The notes below the pieces were generated by a model, which made no database searches, was not told the DNA's origin, and worked only from the letters and a program-made list of their open reading frames with translations. From Didemnitutus sp041906465 (GTDB lineage Bacteria; Verrucomicrobiota; Verrucomicrobiia; Opitutales; Opitutaceae), in assembly GCA_041906465.1 (NCBI GenBank), contig JAYRJE010000006.1, positions 1 to 64,000 on the forward strand: a stretch of 64,000 nucleotides of DNA, read 5' to 3'. Both the position numbers and the translations under genes were made by a program. Of the stretch, positions 43,101 through 52,005 are shown in pieces (position 1 is the stretch's first letter; the number at the start of each line of letters is the position of its first letter).

Positions 43101-46100
43101 TGGTCGTGGTGTCGCCGTCGTCGTCGTCGTTCTGGCCGTCGTCGACTTCGACGGCGGTGAAGGATCCGCCGACCACGATCGCACCGTCGGACTGGATCGC
43201 GACGGCGGAAACGGACGCGTTGAGCGCCGGGGGCGCGAAGCCGGTGTCGACGGAGAGATCGGCGTTGAGCCGCGCCAGGTAGGGACGCGTGGCACCGCCG
43301 AGGCTGGTGAAGGCGCCCACGACGACGATCTTGCCGTCCGCCTGCCGGGCCAGACCGGCCACGCTGCTGTCGAGCGAGAGATTGAAACTCGTGTCGAGCG
43401 CGCCGCTCGCCGTGAAGCGCGCGAGATGCACGATCGAGCTGCCGGTGATGGTGAACGCGCCGCCCACAAGCAGCGAACCGTCGCTGAGCACGAGCGTGGC
43501 GTTGACGCGGCCGGCGAGGTTCGAGAAGTCGCGGCGGTCGAAACTGGTGCGGATGACGCCGCTTGACTCGAACCAGGCGAGCAGATTCGTCCGCGACGCG
43601 GCCGACGTGGTCGTGCCCTGCACCAGCACCGCGTTCACGGCGCCGTCCGCGCTCGCCGTGAACGTCGAATCGCGCAGACCCTCGCTGGTGAAGCGCGCGA
43701 GGTTCGTCGTCGTTTGTCCGCCGAGCCGGTCGAAGACGCCGCCCACCACGACGCGGCTGTCGGCCTGCGGCGCGATGGCGAGCACGCGGGCGCCGCTCGG
43801 GTTGGTCGACGTGACGGTCCACGCGGTCTCCAATGCGCCGGCGCTCGACAGACGCAGAATGTGATTGGCCGCCGTCACGGACTCGCCGCTCGCGTTGCTG
43901 GCCGTGGTGAAGCGGCCCGCGACATAGATCGCGCCGCTCGCGGTCTTGGCCATGGTGAAGACGCGATCGTTGGTCTGGATCGGCGCCGTGCTGTCGGGGG
44001 CGCCGGACGCGGTGAGGATCGCGAGATGCTTGCGCGCGGTCGACGTGCCGAGCGTGGTGAAATATCCGCCGACCACGATGCGCCCGTCCGGCAGCGTGGC
44101 CAGGGAGCTGACGACGCTGTCGGCCGCGGGATTGAAAGTCTTGTCCAGCGAGCCGTCGGCGTTCAGGCGCGCGAGGCGTTTGCGGTCGGCGTCGTCGGTC
44201 TTGGTGTCGTCGCCGTCGTCGTCGTCGTTCTCGCCGTCGTCGGTCTGAAGCGTCGTGAAGGCGCCGCCGAAAACGATCTTGCCGTCGGCCTGCACCGCAA
44301 TGGCGCGGACGTTGCCGTCGACGCCCGGGTTGACGCCGTCGTCGAGCGCACCGCTGGCGCTGACGCGCGCAAGTCCGGCGCGGGCGGAACCGTTCACGCT
44401 GGTGAACGCGCCGCCGAGGAGGAGCCGGCCGTCGGATTGCGCGGTGATCGCGTAGATCGTGCTGTTGATATTCCAGTTGAGCGAAGTGAGCGCACCGGAC
44501 GAATCGAGTTCGGCGAGGTAGGCGCGCGCGACGTCGTCCGCCGTGTCGGTGGTGTCGGTTTTCCAGACGGAAAAATCACCGCCCGCGAGCACCTTGCCGT
44601 CGCTCCGCAGAAACAGCGCGTAAACGCCGCCGTTGGGACCGGGCGAGTAACTGGCGTCGAGCGAGCCGTCGGCATTCAGGCGCGCGAGGTAGGCGCGCTC
44701 GGTGGAGTTGACCTTGCCGAAGGAGCCGCCGACGAGAATCTTGCCGTCGGATTGCACGGCGAGGGCGAAGACGCTGCCGTTGACCGATGGATGGAAATTC
44801 GGATCGATCGTGCCGTCGGCGAGGAGGCGGGCGAGGTTCTCGCGGGTTTGTCCGCCCAACGTGTTGAAGGTGCCGCCGACGATGAGGCTGCCGGAGGCTT
44901 CGAGCGCGACCGCGGAGATCGCGCCGTCCTCGCCGCTGGTGAAGGAGCCGTCGAGATCGCCGTTGGCCTGGATGCGCGCCGCGTGATTGCGCAGGATGCT
45001 GCTGCTGGCGCCGGGCGGCGTGCAACGCGTGAACGTGCCGCCGACCACGATCTTCCCGTCGGATTGCAGCGCGAGCGCGCGCACCGCCGCGTTCGGCGTG
45101 GGCAGGAACGTGCCGTCGACCGTGCCGTCGGGCGCGACCCGCGCCAGATAATTGGCGGAGGTGCTCACGCCGCTGTTGGCTGACTGCACGGAGGTGAAAT
45201 CACCCCCGAGCACGAGCTTGCCGTCGCGTTGCACGACGAGCGCCGAAACGCTGGCGTTCGGGCGCGGCTGAAAGGCGGAATCCAGACCGCCGGCCGCGGA
45301 GAAACGCGCGAGGAACGTGCGCGTGAGATCGCTGCTGTCCGTCGCGCCGCGCACCGTGGTGAAATCACCGCCGGCCAGGATCGAGCCATCGGCCTCGAGC
45401 GCGAGCGTGAGCACGCGGTTGTTGGCGGAGACGGCGAACGACGCATCGAGCGATCCGTCGGGGTTCAGGCGCGCCAGCCGCGTGGCGGTCTGGGCCGCGG
45501 CGGTGCCGAGTTGATGCGTCGTGAAACCGCCACCGGCCAGAATCTTCCCGTCGCTCTGCACGGCGAGCGCGAAGACGATGTTGTTGAAGTGCGCCGCGAA
45601 TGATTCGTCGACAGCGCCGCCCGCCGTGAGGCGCGCGATGCGGCCGCGGGCGATCGTCGCGCCCGTGCCGCCGGGTTGCAGCGTCGTGAACGCGCCGCCG
45701 AGGAGAATGTTGCCGCTGGCGTCGACCGCCAGGGCGTAGACCTGCGCGACGGAGATGCTGCCGCCGGTCGGTCGCGGATCGAAGCTCGTGTCGAGCGTGC
45801 CATCGGCATTCAGCCGCGCGAGACCGGACCGCGCCCACGTGGAGCTGCTGCCGTTGGGCTGCACCTGCGTGAACTTGCCGGCGACGAGGATGCGGCCGTC
45901 GGCCTGCACGAGCAGCGCGACCACGTCACCGTCGAAGGCCGGGCTGAACGTGGTGTCGAGCGTGCCGTCGGCGTGGAAGCGCGCGAGGCGCTGCCGCGCC
46001 ACCGGTGCGCCCTCACTCGGCGGCTGCACGCTGGTGAAGCCGCCGCCGATCAGCACGCGGCCGTCGGCCTGCACCGCCGTGGCGTAGACATTGCCGTTGG

Positions 46101-46176
46101 CGTTCGGATCGAACGCGCTGACGAGCGCCGGCACGAGGCTCGCGAGGAGCACGAAAAAGCTGCGAAGGGATTTCAT
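40168..46176 (-). CDS. Giant secreted delta-60 repeat protein with C-terminal sorting tail
   Basis: A 2002-residue protein with a signal peptide (MKSLRSFFVLLASLVPALVS). About 28 delta-60 repeats of 48-62 residues follow; a typical one reads VYALAVQSDGKILVGGSF, then YLARLNADGSLDxSFxP. Three repeats carry an acidic insert (DDGENDDDDGD) that looks calcium-binding. After the repeats come a domain with SWTLSGAAVDFSAV, a Gly/Ser/Asn-rich linker, two related beta domains (VNFVIGGSSSRRVFVRAAGP; VEFTIKGTATQSVLVRALGP) and the end GGGGGGAPSWWMFGLLTLAL then LARRGRR, a sorting tail of GlyGly-CTERM type. Such tails direct secretion and surface attachment by a rhombosortase-like protease. The gene starts three bases after the beta-barrel gene's stop. 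Confidence 0.92.
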   Translation of the reverse strand: MKSLRSFFVLLASLVPALVSAFDPNANGNVYATAVQADGRVLIGGGFTSVQPPSEGAPVARQRLARFHADGTLDTTFSPAFDGDVVALLVQADGRILVAGKFTQVQPNGSSSTWARSGLARLNADGTLDTSFDPRPTGGSISVAQVYALAVDASGNILLGGAFTTLQPGGTGATIARGRIARLTAGGAVDESFAAHFNNIVFALAVQSDGKILAGGGFTTHQLGTAAAQTATRLARLNPDGSLDASFAVSANNRVLTLALEADGSILAGGDFTTVRGATDSSDLTRTFLARFSAAGGLDSAFQPRPNASVSALVVQRDGKLVLGGDFTSVQSANSGVSTSANYLARVAPDGTVDGTFLPTPNAAVRALALQSDGKIVVGGTFTRCTPPGASSSILRNHAARIQANGDLDGSFTSGEDGAISAVALEASGSLIVGGTFNTLGGQTRENLARLLADGTIDPNFHPSVNGSVFALAVQSDGKILVGGSFGKVNSTERAYLARLNADGSLDASYSPGPNGGVYALFLRSDGKVLAGGDFSVWKTDTTDTADDVARAYLAELDSSGALTSLNWNINSTIYAITAQSDGRLLLGGAFTSVNGSARAGLARVSASGALDDGVNPGVDGNVRAIAVQADGKIVFGGAFTTLQTDDGENDDDDGDDTKTDDADRKRLARLNADGSLDKTFNPAADSVVSSLATLPDGRIVVGGYFTTLGTSTARKHLAILTASGAPDSTAPIQTNDRVFTMAKTASGAIYVAGRFTTASNASGESVTAANHILRLSSAGALETAWTVTSTNPSGARVLAIAPQADSRVVVGGVFDRLGGQTTTNLARFTSEGLRDSTFTASADGAVNAVLVQGTTTSAASRTNLLAWFESSGVIRTSFDRRDFSNLAGRVNATLVLSDGSLLVGGAFTITGSSIVHLARFTASGALDTSFNLSLDSSVAGLARQADGKIVVVGAFTSLGGATRPYLARLNADLSVDTGFAPPALNASVSAVAIQSDGAIVVGGSFTAVEVDDGQNDDDDGDTTTTDDTGRAYIARFKSDGALDTTYSPTANSFVSSLLLLPDGRLIVGGSFTTLTPNGATSSTSRPYLALLNADGTLNDALAPTPNGNVAALARQSDGKILFGGGFTTLQLDDGENDDDDGDETKTDDADRRYLARLNADFSLDQSFNPAPSSLVQAIAVHPDGRILIGGAFTALHSASDTPVGRSYVAALTSSGSIDTTFNPSADNYVYTIAIAADQSILIGGAFTDLRSEAVLYVAGEFQNVGGVSVPRLARLTLDGSPDSSFAPAPNDTVYALGAQADGGIVVGGNFTTIAGTARARLARFTATGALDSSFAPAVDGAVRALAVGNSGALVVGGDFGSVGGATRTRLARVLASGAVDGSFSPSINGSVRALAVLPDGRILVGGEFTSVNGQARTNLARLNSDGSLDPAFNPAPDGVVHALSARVDGSVVVGGAFTNIAGQSHARVALLKSDGTLDATLAATANGDVYVLAGLLDGRALAGGAFTSMGGSADYLLSRVTGTSSGAYSFAVGSGLGSASWTLSGAAVDFSAVTLAYSTNGNLWTTLGGASPSSDGKTWSWSGGTTLPANTNFLLRARALSAAAGGGSSGVTEVYWQFYNTTASGTITVGTYTGGSGNGSSGNGSGNSGGSSNTGGGSVTLTGTRYASSTNAGASGYFSDLSTLLRLKGGEVQFVNFVIGGSSSRRVFVRAAGPGLARMGVSDFATKPKLELYTAAGGLWASAASPVTDASVIALANSLGALALVATEADAALVTTLSPGSYVIAVWDGAGAGGAVMTELFEADGNAPARLVAYSTRASAAANSGTQTVEFTIKGTATQSVLVRALGPALVAQSLTGTNADPTLQIQNDAGTTLASNDNWETPVTTNGTAGATATQLTTVATNVGAAALATGSKDAAVLLSLSPGSYTATVSGVNSAAGVTELEIFEVPAVSGGNSGGTGGNTETPGNSSSNSSGGGGGGAPSWWMFGLLTLALLARRGRR

Positions 46177-46179
46177 CCG

Positions 46180-47403
46180 TTAAAATTTGAAGCTGAGGCC
46201 CGATCGCAGCCCGAGGCCGGCGGACATCTTGATGAGGGCGGAGCGGCTCCCGAGCGTCATCTCCGAGTCGCGCGTCGAGAGTTCATAGGAGGCGCTGCCG
46301 AAGAATCCGGCGCGCTCGGTGAACCAGTATTCGGCGTCGACGCCGCTGTAGAGACCGGCCTGGGCCGAGTTCTCGGCGACCGACTCGTCCGCGTTCTGCA
46401 CCGTGCTGGTCAGGTCCTCGAGTTCGAGCTGCTCGTCGTAACGCATGCGCAGGCCCACGACGTTGACGGTGGCGCCGGCACTCAGGCGCAGCGAAAAGCG
46501 CTCCGTCGGCTGCCAGCGCAGCCACGGTCCGGCCCGCAGCGCGAAGTAAGCCCCCTTGACCTGCCACATGCCTTTCACCGTCGCGCCGCCGACGGTGGCG
46601 GTTTCAGTGCGGCTCTGCGGCGTGCTCGCGAGATAGGTCGTGTTTTCGATCGTCTGCGTCGTGGTGGTGCCGTCGGCGTTGGTGACGGTGACCGTGGTCG
46701 TCGACGGCGCGCTGTAACCGGTGCTGTCCTCGTCCGACGGATCACCGCCCGGCGGTGGCGCGCCCAGCAGCGAGTAGGAGTCGGTGATGGTGAGCAGCGT
46801 GGCGGTGACCGACGCGGAGGACTTGGCATTGAGCGTGTTGAGACCGAAGCCGAACTGCGCGCCCACCGTGAACACGCGCCGGCCGGGGCCGAGCACGCGG
46901 CCGAAACGATAGAACTCGCGCGAGCCCTCCACATCGATGCCCACCGACGGATCGCTGGTGGCCAGGATCGACGCGCCCTCCGAGCGCGTTTCGTAACGAT
47001 GGAAATCGATCGCGGTGCCGTCCGCGCTCACCTGCGACGCGGCCGCGTAGCTCCAGGTGTTGGTGCGCCCGTCGCTGGCCACATCGTTGCCGTCGCCATC
47101 CACGCGCGTGTCGAGCGCCACGTAGCCGTCATCGTAGGTGCGCGTCGCCTCGGTGGCCGTGTCCTTGAGATCGAGCGACGAGGTGATGCTGCCGACGTTC
47201 TTGAAATTGGCCTTCAGCTTGCCGCCGAAGCGCAGCGAGAACGCCAGCTGGTTCTTCGGCACGGCCATTTCGTCGATGGCGCGGAGATCCTGGAGCAACT
47301 CCTCCTCAGTGGGTTCGGCGGACGTGGGCGGCAGCGATTGGGCGAACGTGAGCGCCGTCGACGCCAGGGCGGCGCCGGCCAGCAGGACTGGGCGGAGATC
47401 CAT
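46180..47403 (-). CDS. Probable outer-membrane beta-barrel protein
   Basis: The 407-residue protein has a signal peptide (MDLRPVLLAGAALASTALTF, cleavage at AQS) and ends in phenylalanine (GLGLRSGLSFKF), the mark of outer-membrane barrels. Alternating amphipathic strands with glycine and aromatic girdles fill the sequence, for example FTVGAQFGFGLNTLNAKSSA and AYFALRAGPWLRWQPTERFS. A proline/threonine-rich loop (GAPPPGGDPSDEDSTGYSAP) probably faces outward. No family name fits. It is the first gene of an operon with the delta-60 protein, which suggests that the barrel helps export, anchor or sense that protein. It is divergent from the LytTR regulator. Confidence 0.8.
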   Translation of the reverse strand: MDLRPVLLAGAALASTALTFAQSLPPTSAEPTEEELLQDLRAIDEMAVPKNQLAFSLRFGGKLKANFKNVGSITSSLDLKDTATEATRTYDDGYVALDTRVDGDGNDVASDGRTNTWSYAAASQVSADGTAIDFHRYETRSEGASILATSDPSVGIDVEGSREFYRFGRVLGPGRRVFTVGAQFGFGLNTLNAKSSASVTATLLTITDSYSLLGAPPPGGDPSDEDSTGYSAPSTTTVTVTNADGTTTTQTIENTTYLASTPQSRTETATVGGATVKGMWQVKGAYFALRAGPWLRWQPTERFSLRLSAGATVNVVGLRMRYDEQLELEDLTSTVQNADESVAENSAQAGLYSGVDAEYWFTERAGFFGSASYELSTRDSEMTLGSRSALIKMSAGLGLRSGLSFKF

Positions 47404-47588
47404 TTGCCCGGTTTAGACAGCCGGAAAATTTTCCGGCGACCACTTCGGGACCAAGCCGCACCGCACAGGGACGAAACCGCCGCGAAACGATGCAGGGCGC
47501 GATTTCGCGGCGTGCCGCGCCGCAGTTCCGTGTCATTTTCGGGCTCCTCCGGCGAATTCCGCGGTCTGACCTCCGCGAAATCCCCGAG

Positions 47589-48347
47589 ATGAAATTGAAA
47601 GTCCTGATCGCTGATGATGAACCGCTGGCGCTCGACAAGCTGCGCCGCTTGCTCGCGACCGAAACCGACCTCGAAGTCGTGGCCGCCGCGACGAACGGCA
47701 CCGAAGCGCTCCGCCTCGCCGAGCAATTCCAGCCCGACGTGCTGATCCTCGACATCCAGATGCCTCCGCTCGACGGCATCGAGGTGGCGCACGCCCTCCA
47801 GCACGAGCAGCGCGCGATCATCTTCACGACCGCCTTCCCCGCCCATGCCGTGGATGCGTTCGCGACGAACGCGGTCGACTATCTGCTCAAGCCCTACAGC
47901 CGCGAGAGCTTCGCGCGCGCGCTCGGCCGCGCCCGCACGCGCCTCGCGCCGCGGTCCGCGGACGCCGCGCGCGCCGGTCGCAGCGACCGCCTGCTGGTGA
48001 AATCGCGCGATCGCTACGTCGTCGTGCATGTGAACGACATCGAGTGGATCGAGGCGGCCGCCAACTACGTGGTGTTGCACGCCTCCAGCGGCAACCACGT
48101 GTTGCGCGGCACGCTGACCGACACGCTGGTCGAGGTCGGCGAAGATCAGTTTTTCCGCACCGGCCGCTCGGCGGCGGTGAATCTCGATCGCGTGAACGAG
48201 GTGCTGTTCGACGAGCCCGGCGAGCACGTGTTGCTGCTGCGCAGCGGCGCGCGGGTCCGCCTGCAGCGCAGCTTCCGCGAATTGCAGGAGCGGCTGGAGA
48301 AGCGCACGCGCGGGCATGCCGCCGCGCGCGAGGGAACCGCGGCGTGA
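47589..48347 (+). CDS. LytTR-type response regulator
   Basis: The 252-residue protein has a receiver domain at residues 1-120, with the acidic pair DDEP (9-12), the phospho-acceptor Asp55 in LILDIQMPPLDG and the conserved Lys101 in DYLLKPYS. A LytTR DNA-binding domain follows at about residues 140-245 (RYVVVHVNDIEWIEAAANYV, FFRTGRSAAVNLDRVNEV). LytTR regulators bind pairs of short direct repeats and control exopolysaccharide, bacteriocin and surface genes. The start at 47589 is the family start. The gene overlaps the kinase gene by four bases and is divergent from the beta-barrel operon, 185 bases away, a likely target. Confidence 0.94.
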   Translation: MKLKVLIADDEPLALDKLRRLLATETDLEVVAAATNGTEALRLAEQFQPDVLILDIQMPPLDGIEVAHALQHEQRAIIFTTAFPAHAVDAFATNAVDYLLKPYSRESFARALGRARTRLAPRSADAARAGRSDRLLVKSRDRYVVVHVNDIEWIEAAANYVVLHASSGNHVLRGTLTDTLVEVGEDQFFRTGRSAAVNLDRVNEVLFDEPGEHVLLLRSGARVRLQRSFRELQERLEKRTRGHAAAREGTAA

Positions 48348-49672
48348 CGTCTGCTTCGCCGTTTTCGGCCGACCCGCTCCGCGAGGCCGGCGACCGGGCC
48401 GCCGTCATCACGTTCCGCCACTGGTGGTGGTTGCCCACGGGCTGGATCGCGCTCGGTTTTCTATTCTCCATTCAGCCGTGGCTGAGCGGCTTCATGCCGT
48501 TCGGCGAGAACGTCCGCTTCGCCACGCTGCGACTGCTGCCGTGGGCGGTCGTGGCGCCCGCGGCCGTGTGGTTGTGCCTCCGCGTGCCGATCGCGGGACC
48601 GCGCTGGCCGCGCGCGCTGCTCATCCACATCGCCGCCAGCATCGTCGCCCTCGTTTGCCTCGAATCGCCGCTGAGCTTCATGGACGGACCGCGCGGCGGC
48701 CGCGCGCGGTTTGCCTTCCGCGACGACGGCAAGGGCGGCGCCGTGCGCGTCGTCGGCTTCAGCCCGGGAGGCGGCCTGCCGACCGCCGGGACCACCAGTG
48801 CCTTCGTGCCGTCCAACCTTCCGGGGGTGCCGGGCACGCCCGCAGGCGCGCCCCGGCAGGACGTGATCTTCGAACTGGGCCCCGCCAACGGACCCGCTCT
48901 CACCGCGCGCGACGGTGGAGAGCAGATCGCCCCGCGGGTGTTTCGTGCTCCGCCGCCGTGGTTTCTCCGCGGCCGGCAATCGTTCCCGCTCTACTGCTGC
49001 CTCGTGGCCTTCGCGCACGTGCTCTACCTCCAACGCGCCGCACGGCGTGCGGCCCAAGCCGAGGCCCAGCTGACCGCGGCCCGCCTCGCCGCCCTCCAAC
49101 TGCAGCTCCAGCCGCACTTCCTCTTCAATTCCCTCAACGCGATCTCGTCGCTGGTCCGCTCGGATGCGGAGGCGGCCGACGAAATGATCTGCTCGCTCGG
49201 CGCCCTGCTGCACGCCTCGCTCGACAAAAGCGGCCGCACCGAAGTCAGCCTGACCGAGGAAATGCAGATGGTGCAGCACTACCTGCGCATCCAGCAGGTG
49301 CGTTTCGGCGACGCCTTGAAGATCGAAACGCGCATCGACACCGAGGCGTCCCTCGCGGCCGTCCCGACGCTCGCACTCCAGCCGCTCGTCGAGAACGCCA
49401 TCATTCACGGCCTGCACGGACGCGCCGGCACGCTGCGCATCGGCGCGTGGCGGCGCGAAGACCACCTGATCGTCGAGATCACCGACGAATCCACCGCGGC
49501 CCGCGCCGCGCCGGCGACACCGCGCCAGCCCACGACCGGCGTCGGACTCAAAAACATCCGCGCCCGCCTCGCCACGCTTTACGGCCGCCGCGCCGCCCTT
49601 GATCTGATCCGCACACCAGCCGGCGCCACCGCGCGCCTGGAACTGCCGTTTCGCGAGATCGCACCGCCCTGA
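48344..49672 (+). CDS. LytS/YehU-type sensor histidine kinase
   Basis: The 442-residue kinase has about four N-terminal membrane segments (residues 25-110 and around 215-230), a glycine/proline-rich outside loop between them, and a His_kinase (LytS-type) domain. The phospho-acceptor is His258 in LQPHFLFNSLNAISSLVRSD, followed by the ATP-binding parts ALQPLVENAIIHGLHGRAG and TTGVGLKNIRARLATLYG. The start is a GTG that overlaps the regulator's stop in GTGA, giving coupled translation. No known ligand-binding domain is seen, so the signal is unknown. Kinase and regulator form one two-component system. Confidence 0.93.
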   Translation: MTSASPFSADPLREAGDRAAVITFRHWWWLPTGWIALGFLFSIQPWLSGFMPFGENVRFATLRLLPWAVVAPAAVWLCLRVPIAGPRWPRALLIHIAASIVALVCLESPLSFMDGPRGGRARFAFRDDGKGGAVRVVGFSPGGGLPTAGTTSAFVPSNLPGVPGTPAGAPRQDVIFELGPANGPALTARDGGEQIAPRVFRAPPPWFLRGRQSFPLYCCLVAFAHVLYLQRAARRAAQAEAQLTAARLAALQLQLQPHFLFNSLNAISSLVRSDAEAADEMICSLGALLHASLDKSGRTEVSLTEEMQMVQHYLRIQQVRFGDALKIETRIDTEASLAAVPTLALQPLVENAIIHGLHGRAGTLRIGAWRREDHLIVEITDESTAARAAPATPRQPTTGVGLKNIRARLATLYGRRAALDLIRTPAGATARLELPFREIAPP

Positions 49673-49706
49673 TGCCGCGGCCCCGGCGCCGCGCACCGTG
49701 GCGGAG

Positions 49707-51839
49707 CTAGCGCCGCTCGCCCGCGAGCATCAGCTCCTGCCAATAGGCCCAATCGTAGCTCGGCTGGTTCTGCGGACCGGGACCCGCGACGAATTCGAGC
49801 GTCACGGTTCCGACGGGCAGTTCGGCGGAAAACTCCTGCGTGCCGCGATCGTTGCGCTTCGCCGCCGGATCGAGCCACCGTTCGAACACCACCGCCCGCG
49901 CGCCGTTCGCATCGATGGCTTCCACGCGGAAATTCACGCCGTCGGTGACGTTCGGCGCCTTCGCGTAGGCTCCTTCCTGAAGGCCGAACTTGCCCGAGAG
50001 ATACCGCGCGGTTTTCGCCACCGGCAGGGTCAGCCGCGCCGGCGCGTGCGTGGCGATGCGCCCGTCCTCCGCCATGTTCACCTCGGCGAACGCCTCCTTG
50101 CGCGTGAAGTCCGCCAGCGACAGCCGCCAGACTTCACCGAATCCGGCGGTGGCGAAATTCATGTCCGGCGTCCACCGGCGATAGATCGAGAAACGCGTGT
50201 TGTAGGCGACGAAATGCGGAATCGGAATCCAGCCGGCCGTGTTTGCGGCGGCGGTGGCGTCGAATTGTTTCACCAGCCGATATTTTTCGCGCAGGATCGG
50301 CAGGTCGTGTTCCGCGAAATAGCGCTCCTCGATCGGCCGGAGCACCAGCCAGTCCGGCTCGAGCCGGCGCACGAGCTCCGGCCAGGACTCCAGGTAATTG
50401 CGCATGCGGACCTGCTGGCGCGCCGCCACGACTTCCGGCGCACCCAGGCCCGGGTAATCCAGCATTTTCAGATTCGAGAAGTAGCCGATGAAGCCGAGCG
50501 GCTCCAGAAAGACGCTGTCCGCCGGCGTCCTGGCGTGGGCCCGCAGCCACTCGCCGATGGGACGCCGGACCTGCGCTTCGCTGATCTTCATCTCCATCCG
50601 CGCCTGCCGGCACATGGACACCGTCAACACCACCTGGCCGGCCACAATCACCGCCGCCAACGCCCAGACCGTCCGCACGAAGCCTCGCGCCGCCAGCACC
50701 GGCGGCGTGAGCTGCATCAGCCGTTGCGAGAAACCGAGAGCCTGATCGACACCCAGCACCCACGTCACGATCCCGAGCCAATCCACCAGCGGCAGATACC
50801 ACGGCGCCGGAATGCCCACGACGACCGTCAGGTAAAGATGTCCGACAAAATAGACGAACGACACGAAACGCGCCTCGCGCCGCACGAACGGCAACAACCA
50901 CACGACCAGCGGCACGAACGCGAAACCCCACGCGATCGCCGGAATCAAATTCGGCCAGTCGCCCGGACCACCCGACGCCGGCAACCCGTAGGCCGGCAGA
51001 TAAGCCGAACTCAGGCTCGATCGATCCGCCGCGATCAGCGACGGAAAGCGCAACACCTCACCCAGCAGGTGCGCCAGCCCCGTCTCCCGAAACAACCCCT
51101 TCGCCACGATCGTGTGCGGCACCGGCGAGCCGTAATACCACTTCGCCCAGACGAACCACGGCAGATAAAGCACCGCACACAGCACCGCGGCCGCGAGCAA
51201 ACCCTTCGCCGCCGACCGCAACGTCACGCTCCAGGGCGTCGCTACCGGCGTCGGCAACGGGAACAGCACCGCCCCGGCGGCCATCGCGCCGATGTAGACG
51301 CAGCTGTCGGGACGCGTCCACATCAGCCCCGCCCACGCCAGACCCGCATGGAGCCACCACCGCTCCGGGCGCAGCACGAGCGCCCACAGCGCCCAGGCGC
51401 CAAACAGGAGCAGAAACCCTGTTTCCATGCCGTTGATCGTGAACGAGACCGTTTTGTTGTCCGCGCACAGCATCACCACCAGCAACACCGCCGAAGCGCG
51501 TATCGCCGCCAGCTGCCGCACCGTGCGCCACGCCAGCACGACCGCCCCCGCCAGCGCCGCGATGCTCGCCACGCGAAAAAGCCACAGCGCCGCCTCCTCC
51601 GACGAGCGGCCGGTCGCCAGCCAGCTCACCGCGGGCAACAGCACCCCGAGCGGCGAGGTGAACGAGTGCACGCGCTCGCCGGCGGTGAACACCAGGCCAC
51701 GACCCTCCGCCAGGTTCTTCGAGGCACGAAACGTGATGTAATAGTCCTCCCACGCTTGGTCCGAATACCAGGCCCACGACAACGCGATCAGACTGGTGAC
51801 GACAAAGACGAGCCACGCGCCGCTCCGTAAACGATTCAT
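49707..51839 (-). CDS. GT-C-type multi-pass membrane glycosyltransferase-like protein
   Basis: The 710-residue protein has 10-12 membrane segments in its first 430 residues and a soluble C-terminal half. The first outside loop contains QAWEDYYITFRASKNLAEG, with an acidic pair like that of GT-C enzymes such as the arabinofuranosyltransferase AftB, then GRGLVFTAGERVHSFTSPLG. GT-C enzymes transfer sugars from polyprenyl-phosphate donors outside the membrane. The tail (ending SYDWAYWQELMLAGERR) looks like a beta-sandwich carbohydrate-binding domain. The ATG at 51839 follows a better ribosome-binding sequence than the one at 51857. Sugar and acceptor are unknown. It ends 34 bases from the convergent kinase gene. 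Confidence 0.78.
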   Translation of the reverse strand: MNRLRSGAWLVFVVTSLIALSWAWYSDQAWEDYYITFRASKNLAEGRGLVFTAGERVHSFTSPLGVLLPAVSWLATGRSSEEAALWLFRVASIAALAGAVVLAWRTVRQLAAIRASAVLLVVMLCADNKTVSFTINGMETGFLLLFGAWALWALVLRPERWWLHAGLAWAGLMWTRPDSCVYIGAMAAGAVLFPLPTPVATPWSVTLRSAAKGLLAAAVLCAVLYLPWFVWAKWYYGSPVPHTIVAKGLFRETGLAHLLGEVLRFPSLIAADRSSLSSAYLPAYGLPASGGPGDWPNLIPAIAWGFAFVPLVVWLLPFVRREARFVSFVYFVGHLYLTVVVGIPAPWYLPLVDWLGIVTWVLGVDQALGFSQRLMQLTPPVLAARGFVRTVWALAAVIVAGQVVLTVSMCRQARMEMKISEAQVRRPIGEWLRAHARTPADSVFLEPLGFIGYFSNLKMLDYPGLGAPEVVAARQQVRMRNYLESWPELVRRLEPDWLVLRPIEERYFAEHDLPILREKYRLVKQFDATAAANTAGWIPIPHFVAYNTRFSIYRRWTPDMNFATAGFGEVWRLSLADFTRKEAFAEVNMAEDGRIATHAPARLTLPVAKTARYLSGKFGLQEGAYAKAPNVTDGVNFRVEAIDANGARAVVFERWLDPAAKRNDRGTQEFSAELPVGTVTLEFVAGPGPQNQPSYDWAYWQELMLAGERR

Positions 51840-52005
51840 TCCCGTCCAGCGCAGCATTCCACCATTTCACCCGCAAGTGCATATCCCGGCCGGGCGGGCT
51901 ATGTGCGGAAGCGCACGGATGGCCCGTGCTCCTTCACGCCGGTTAACGAGCCGTCGTTCTTCTCTTGGCCGCGAGCGAAGTCGCGCGCGGCACCAGCCGT
52001 CCGCC
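51840..52005. other. Spacer with no gene seen
   Basis: This holds the region upstream of the GT-C-type gene and merges into the glgX remnant; together with the following stretch to 52405 there is over 500 bases without an intact gene. No promoter or RNA gene could be named. Confidence 0.4.

Noticed and set aside
42721..44247. gtc-trinucleotide runs as microsatellites
   Set aside because: They are coding and give conserved acidic inserts at matching places in three repeats, so they are described as protein features instead.
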